Positions 59,132 to 64,000 of a stretch of DNA of 64,000 nt are shown here, in pieces; position 1 is the first letter of the stretch, and each line of letters starts with the position of its first letter. The DNA comes from Saccopteryx bilineata (lineage: Eukaryota; Chordata; Mammalia; Chiroptera; Emballonuridae). The position numbers and the translations under genes were made by a program. Where the stretch lies: NCBI RefSeq assembly GCF_036850765.1, contig NC_089494.1, positions 234,936,779 through 235,000,778 on the forward strand, given 5' to 3'. The notes beneath the pieces were generated by a model. It was not told the DNA's origin and ran no database searches. It saw only the letters and a list, made by a program, of their open reading frames with translations.

Positions 59132-59250
59132 GAATTGCATAAAAACTGTAGCTTACAGAGAAAAACTAATGTCAGATTTGAGATCAGCATGCTCGAATTA
59201 GGTAAGAACAAGTGTTTTTGTGGATGCAACAAAAATTTTGTTCCCCAGTG
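59132..59250 (-). repeat. Right terminal inverted repeat of the transposon
   Basis: The inverted counterpart of 56510-56640. GAATTGCATAAAAACT, TCAGATTTGAGATCAGC, ATGCAACA and CCCAGTG occur in mirrored order. It begins about 230 bp beyond the end of the disrupted gene. Confidence 0.85.
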
Positions 59251-59253
59251 TAA

Positions 59254-60559
59254 TTAAAGAATTTCCCAAGCTCTGTGTCCTTGATGTCAGAATGCCCTTT
59301 TCTTTACTCTGATGCTTCTTTTAGCCTATTTTCCATTTAGCCTCTTTGTACACAGCGTTCTACTGCTCCAGACTCTCAAATTACTTATTTTTATGCTTCT
59401 TCCTTAGCACTTAATGCAGTTCATAAATTTCACTGTAAAAGTTTAGGCATTCATCACGCTAAAAGCCCAAGTTGCTGAAGAAAACTAGCAGCAAATCACA
59501 CTCAAAATATCAAGGTGCCAGGGCCAATTCTACAGCCACACATTTTAAATTCAGCTTCCCCCTGTTATTTAAATGTAATTTAAACTTTTCTTACAACTTT
59601 CCTTGTCTTTATGGCCAACTCCAAACTTAAAAAAAATTCAAAATGCTCACTTATTTGTTTCTTTTGCTTTTGTTGTTAAAATACTGAACTTTCTAATGTG
59701 TGTGAATAAAAATCAGCTCAGCATAGAAACAAACAAATGAAGAAAAAACGCCTCTGAGAAACTATTATTCATATCCTGACCAAGGTAAAGGATATTAAGT
59801 TCGATGTATTCTGGAGGGAAAAAAAATTTTACATATACATCTGTGATCCCCTGTGTATGATTTAGGCTGTCAGTAGCATTTGAGGTGACACGCAGCTGAC
59901 CAAACGCAAAGCCACACTTCATCGTCAGTGCCACTGCGTAAGATGGCAAGCCCTTTGCTGACCTGGACCCAGATGTTGACCGTAACCAGGCTGCCGCAGT
60001 TACAGTCCATGGTGGGAGCCTGGTCACATCTTTTCAAAGCAGACAAACAGGCTTCAAGAAGCTCTTTTCTGTGGAGACGTTCTTCTTTATTGGTAAATAA
60101 ATGTTCCACCTGTGAGCTGCAGAGCATTCCACTGAAATACCAGGGACCATTCTGCGGCTCCCTTTAAATGCAGAGGATTTCTCTTTAAAAGACAGAATAA
60201 TAAGAATAAGAATAAATTGGCATTTTTCATCCTCAAAGCAGTTTTTTTCACATTAACTAATCAATCTGTCCAACATCTGTGCAAGGTGGATGAATAGGAC
60301 CATTATTACCACCAGGGAGAGAGAAATGACGGGGAAAGCTGAGTGGCTGGGGCTCAGCTGAGGCCAAGAGAATCCTGGACTCAAAGTCAGGAGAACGTGC
60401 TTCAAAGGCGACTCAGGCTTTGGGACTTCAGGCAAGAGAACGGAGGCTGCGGCTCACCTAAAAGGACGTTGCCAACAGTAGGGGTGGACTTTGAGAATGT
60501 TATGCCAAGTCAAAAAGAGCTAAGATACGGACAACAGTGTGTTGACTGCTGAGCGGCGG
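59254..60559. other. No gene recognised
   Basis: AT-rich sequence to 59880, then mixed composition. Overlapping frames at 59713-60167 on both strands show no recognisable domain. A MIR-like phrase may lie near 60290-60430. Confidence 0.4.
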
Positions 60560-60720
60560 GGGATATAGGGCAGATAAAAGATGATGGATGAAAATTTGAC
60601 ATGGGGTGGGCGAATACACAATACAATGTACAGAGATATGTTGTAGAATTGGGCACCTGAAACCTGTAAAATTATGTTAACCAGCATCACCCCCAATAAA
60701 ATTCAATTTAAAAAAATTAA
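60560..60720 (+). repeat. L1 3' end (first of two)
   Basis: 'gatgatggatgaaaatttgacatgggg' to 'accagcatcacccccaataaaattcaattt' plus an A-rich tail is a sense L1 3' UTR end. Confidence 0.75.
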
Positions 60721-60744
60721 GGAAGCCCTGACTTTCACAGAAAA

Positions 60745-61021
60745 AATAAAAAGCCAAGGACCACATGATTTTACTCCTATGTGGCACATAAAACTGAAAT
60801 CACAAACATAGGCAGCAGTCTGGTGGTTACCAGAGGAAAGGGGGTGATGGAGACAGTAGAGGGTGAAGGGGGTCGAATATATTGTGATGGAAGATGATCT
60901 GACTTTGGGAGGTGGGCACACAATGCAATACACAGGTCATATCATAGAAATATATACTTGAAACCTATATGACTCCATTGACCTGTGTCACCCCAATACA
61001 TTTAATTTAAAAAAAATAAAA
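60745..61021 (+). repeat. L1 3' end (second of two)
   Basis: 'ttactcctatgtggcacataaaactgaaatcacaaac' to 'cctgtgtcaccccaatacatttaattt' plus an A-rich tail. It shares its final 120 bp in kind with the preceding copy, in the same orientation. Confidence 0.75.
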
Positions 61022-61489
61022 AAATTTAAAAAGAACAAGCAAACTTACAAAGAAAAATAAAAGGATATTGCAATATTCCAAGTGAGATTTCTGCTCTTCG
61101 TGTGATGAGGACAGTGGTAGAAATTAAGAATAGAAGTCAGGATGCTATGGAAGGCCATCAGACCCCAGCAAGGAAATCATCATTTAATTTAACTCACTGC
61201 TTCACTGCCTGACTCATTCACTCAGCCGAAGATGTGTTGGCCGAACAATGGAATTAATCCATTTACCATGTATTGGGTGTCTGCCAGGAACTGTGTTAGA
61301 TTTGGAGACACTAAATGAAAAAGACACAACCCTTGATCTTAATCTGTGTCACTGATAAAAAGAGCCGCTCTCTCTCTCTTTCACAGAGATCACTAACTGC
61401 TATCAATTCCAGCTCTCAGGCCTCTCTGCAGTCCGCCCGGCCTCCGCATTAGCAGCCCTGCGGTTGCCCTTGCTCAGGTCCTCATCTCT
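61022..61489. other. No gene recognised
   Basis: Unassigned; a short phrase near 61260-61310 resembles an old dispersed repeat ('ccatgtattgggtgtctgccaggaactgtg'). Confidence 0.4.
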
Positions 61490-61960
61490 GGCTACAGGTC
61501 TCTGTCCTCAGATCCTGTTTCTGTTTTGTTTCTAGAGTATTCTTCTAAAGTCCAAATGTGATGCTAACACTCTCTTGCTTAAAGGCCTTCACTGTGGTCC
61601 ATGTCTTTCAGAATAAACTCCCAACAAGACCCTTCCATTCAGGCTGAGCCCTTTTTCCAGCCTCATCTTCCCTGCGGCTTACACTTCAGCATTAGGGAAA
61701 TATTTTCAGTTCCCGGAACACAAAAGGATGGTTTTGGGTTTTTTTTAATTTTTTTGTTTCTCTGACTTTGCACATTTTTCTCTCTGCCTTAAATGCCCTC
61801 CACTCAACCTCTCCACCTGCCTGTCTGCTGAGCTATCATCCTGCATCTCTCCCTGGTTCTGCTTTCCTTCTGCACAGCCTCCCCCCCCCGACCTTCCCAG
61901 ATAGAGTTCATCACTCTCCTCTGTGTGACCATGACCTTAGACCCATCATTCTTGAAATTA
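61490..61960 (+). repeat. L2 LINE 3' fragment
   Basis: 'taaaggccttcactgtggtccatgtctttcagaataaactccc' and 'ccattcaggctgagccctttttccagcctcatcttccc' follow the sense L2 3' region. Confidence 0.6.
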
Positions 61961-64000
61961 AAGGTTTCCCTTATGATCTGAGGACTCGTCATATGAACAT
62001 TTGCTGAGCTGACTAGCAAAAATTTTCACCCAATAGTCTTTCCAACACAGAAGACCATCATAATAAACCAGCATATTTAGGTTGTGTGCAAATGCAGGCA
62101 AGAAGGAGTAGAGTGGCCTGTGGTCATTTGTCACTTCTTCTCCCAAAAGGACCTAATCGCAAGCATCCATTGTGCATTACTGCTCTCACGTATCCCACCA
62201 AGTTAAGTGAAAGGGTCATCAAAGATGTAACAGAGAAAGCAGGTAAATGCAACATACCTGAACAAATCCCTGTCTTAGAGGTGACAAAGTGTACTGAGAG
62301 AGGTAAACACACAAAGGAGCCATGTTTGACCACACACACATCCCCTTCTACTGTGCATACTATTTTTCTAGGTGAGAAAAAAATGCAGAGAAAACTCGAA
62401 AGCATTGTTGGTTTGGAAAAGCTATACTAGACATAGCATGATATTTTTTAAGTCTAGAGAAGTACCTTGTTCAGTAGACCGATGACATAGACCAAGGACC
62501 ACAATCAGACTGGGATGCACTGAGGGTATGTTCTATATATTGAAACAATACTTGATTCATGCCAGTGCCCCTCAGTATTATCAGACACTGCACAAAACCA
62601 TTGAGTTCATTCGGTGCTAAATAATTAAATGACTGGTGTTTAAGATGATTTATATTAAACCAGAAATCTTCAGTAGATAAGTATAGATTGGTAGGGATGT
62701 ACAAGTGTTTTGAGAGATTCTTGGAAAAATTAGATAGAGTTTTTGGATTAAATGAGACACATCATTATTTTTCCACTTTAGAACAACAAAGCATAAGTTC
62801 CCCTATCTGAAGATATGCAATCAAAAATTAAATCAGAATTTAATTTTAAGGATTGAATTTGGATGACAAGGATATCTACATTGGCTTGCACCACTGTCTT
62901 TCCTTCTTCCCTACAAAACTGTGAGCTCCAGAGCCAGGGACTTGTGCTTTGTTTGTCTATCTCCAGACGTAGACACCATGCTCACATTCAGCAAATGTAT
63001 ATGGGATGAACAGACAGATGAATGGACGGATGGTTGAATGAATGGATGTTCCAACTGCAATATCATTAGATGTCCTTTCCCTTGGAATCCGCCAGTGGAC
63101 TCTCTGTTCTGTTCTCATGCTTAGCCAAGGACATGACTTTTCTGTCTTCCTCATGACATGACAGTGATGAGAAAAAAGAAGGAAGATCTTGGAAGGCTAG
63201 TTTGAGAGTGCCAGACATTAAATAAATGCAAGTGACTTTACCATGGTGGATGATTGAATAGAAATAGAAGCAGAATCACAGGGCCCATCATATTCAATCC
63301 TGCTCCTCATTTTTTGCTTTTGATCCAGTTCAGAATGAGGTAAAAAACTTCCAGAACTGCATCCTCCTCCTTCCAGAAGAAAAATCAACATGGTTCTTTC
63401 TAACAGGCATCCCTGTTTGGAGACTTTCTCTTGTCATTATCAGTTTCCCAATAGGGAAGCGAGTTTGCTCTCTGCTCAGGACTGGCTCTATAGCCACCTA
63501 CAGGTTTTGAGTTCTGTTAATCATGCCTGTAAATCAATAGCCACTGAGCCATAGACCACACTGCATTCTCTATCAGTTGAGTATTTATAAACAGAAATAA
63601 CAAAATCCCCTAAGGGTTTACTGAGTAAAAGAAAAAGAAGTATTCTGTAGCTTAATTTATAAGTAACCCTTACCACCTATTATATGAGCTAAGAGTCTGG
63701 GCACCAGCTACCAGGAATCAATATGTACTCAAATTGCTCCATCAATATGCACATTCATTTATTCCCTTCAAGGTTATCTTGGCTCCTTCAGAACAGATGC
63801 TCATGTTCTCCATCACAGCCATACCTGTTAAGTTAGGTGAGACAAGGGGGAGGAAGGCTCTCTCCTACTAGGACATCAGCTTATGTTTTTGCAGCCCTAG
63901 GAACCAGGACATTCTCACTGGTAAGAGTGGTGGGAGCGTGTAGCTAATAGCTTCACTTACACTTCTTGTTTATTTAGGGAATTATTTTCTTAAACACAGT
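61961..64000. other. No gene recognised to the window end
   Basis: Mixed single-copy-looking DNA. The longest frame (62086-62430, 114 codons) shows no domain. I cannot exclude a distant intron or untranslated exon. Confidence 0.4.

Larger units (their letters stand above)
56510..59250 (+). mobile_element. DNA transposon with long terminal inverted repeats and own gene
   Basis: The element spans 2741 bp, or about 2.3 kb without a later SINE. Both ends read CACTGGG.AACAA inwards, and the inverted similarity continues for about 120-130 bp. TAA occurs just outside each end (56507-56509 and 59251-59253), a possible 3-bp target duplication. A broken gene (57263-58903) lies inside in one orientation. 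CACT(A/G) termini with short duplications recall the CMC (CACTA/Mirage/Chapaev) group, but I do not assign a superfamily. The copy is dead, with several frameshifts and a stop in the gene. Confidence 0.8.

Overview
The window looks like non-coding mammalian DNA, most likely from a bat. I recognise no host protein-coding exon and no structural RNA gene. The bat call rests on two kinds of tRNA-derived SINE. One begins GGCCCTGGCCGGTTGGCTCAG; the other begins GCCTGACC(A/T)G.GGTGGYGCAGTGGATA. From memory these resemble horseshoe/leaf-nosed bat SINEs more than the vesper-bat VES consensus, so the family is an inference. Ancient mammalian repeats (MIR, L2, MLT1, MER5A, RTE, L1) fill much of the rest.

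Layout: 0-23 kb holds old interspersed repeats, minus-strand L1 ORF2 pieces, four full or nearly full SINEs and a SINE fragment, and two hAT elements (1014-1401 and 7873-8738). 23.7-31.9 kb is a nested cluster of endogenous retroviral LTRs. A decayed minus-strand provirus (23743-29271) is flanked by matching 5-bp duplications, TGGAC. Inside it lie three solo LTRs, two hAT elements and a fragment of a related retrovirus. A truncated LTR and another solo LTR follow it. 32.5-41.7 kb returns to L1, RTE, SINE and MIR remnants. 42-51 kb is rich in tandem repeats: a 35-bp array, a 56-bp array with higher-order structure, and a 38-bp array that is open in all three minus-strand frames. Two long mononucleotide runs, A29 and G34, also occur in this half.

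The most interesting part is 54.6-59.3 kb. A 213-bp element with a perfect 8-bp duplication closely resembles the horizontally transferred SPIN hAT family. About 1.6 kb further on is a 2.7-kb DNA transposon (56510-59250) with imperfect terminal inverted repeats of about 120-130 bp. It encloses a broken single-exon gene of a widespread but poorly characterised protein family that I associate with fish and invertebrate genomes. The inverted repeats suggest the protein is a transposase; the spacing of its acidic residues and a CxxC..H motif fit that reading. A SINE with a perfect 14-bp duplication has since landed in its 5' region.

The 61-64 kb end is L1 3' ends, an L2 piece and otherwise unassigned sequence. 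All repeat family names come from memory of consensus sequences. Boundaries supported by target-site duplications are reliable; boundaries of old fragments are approximate.
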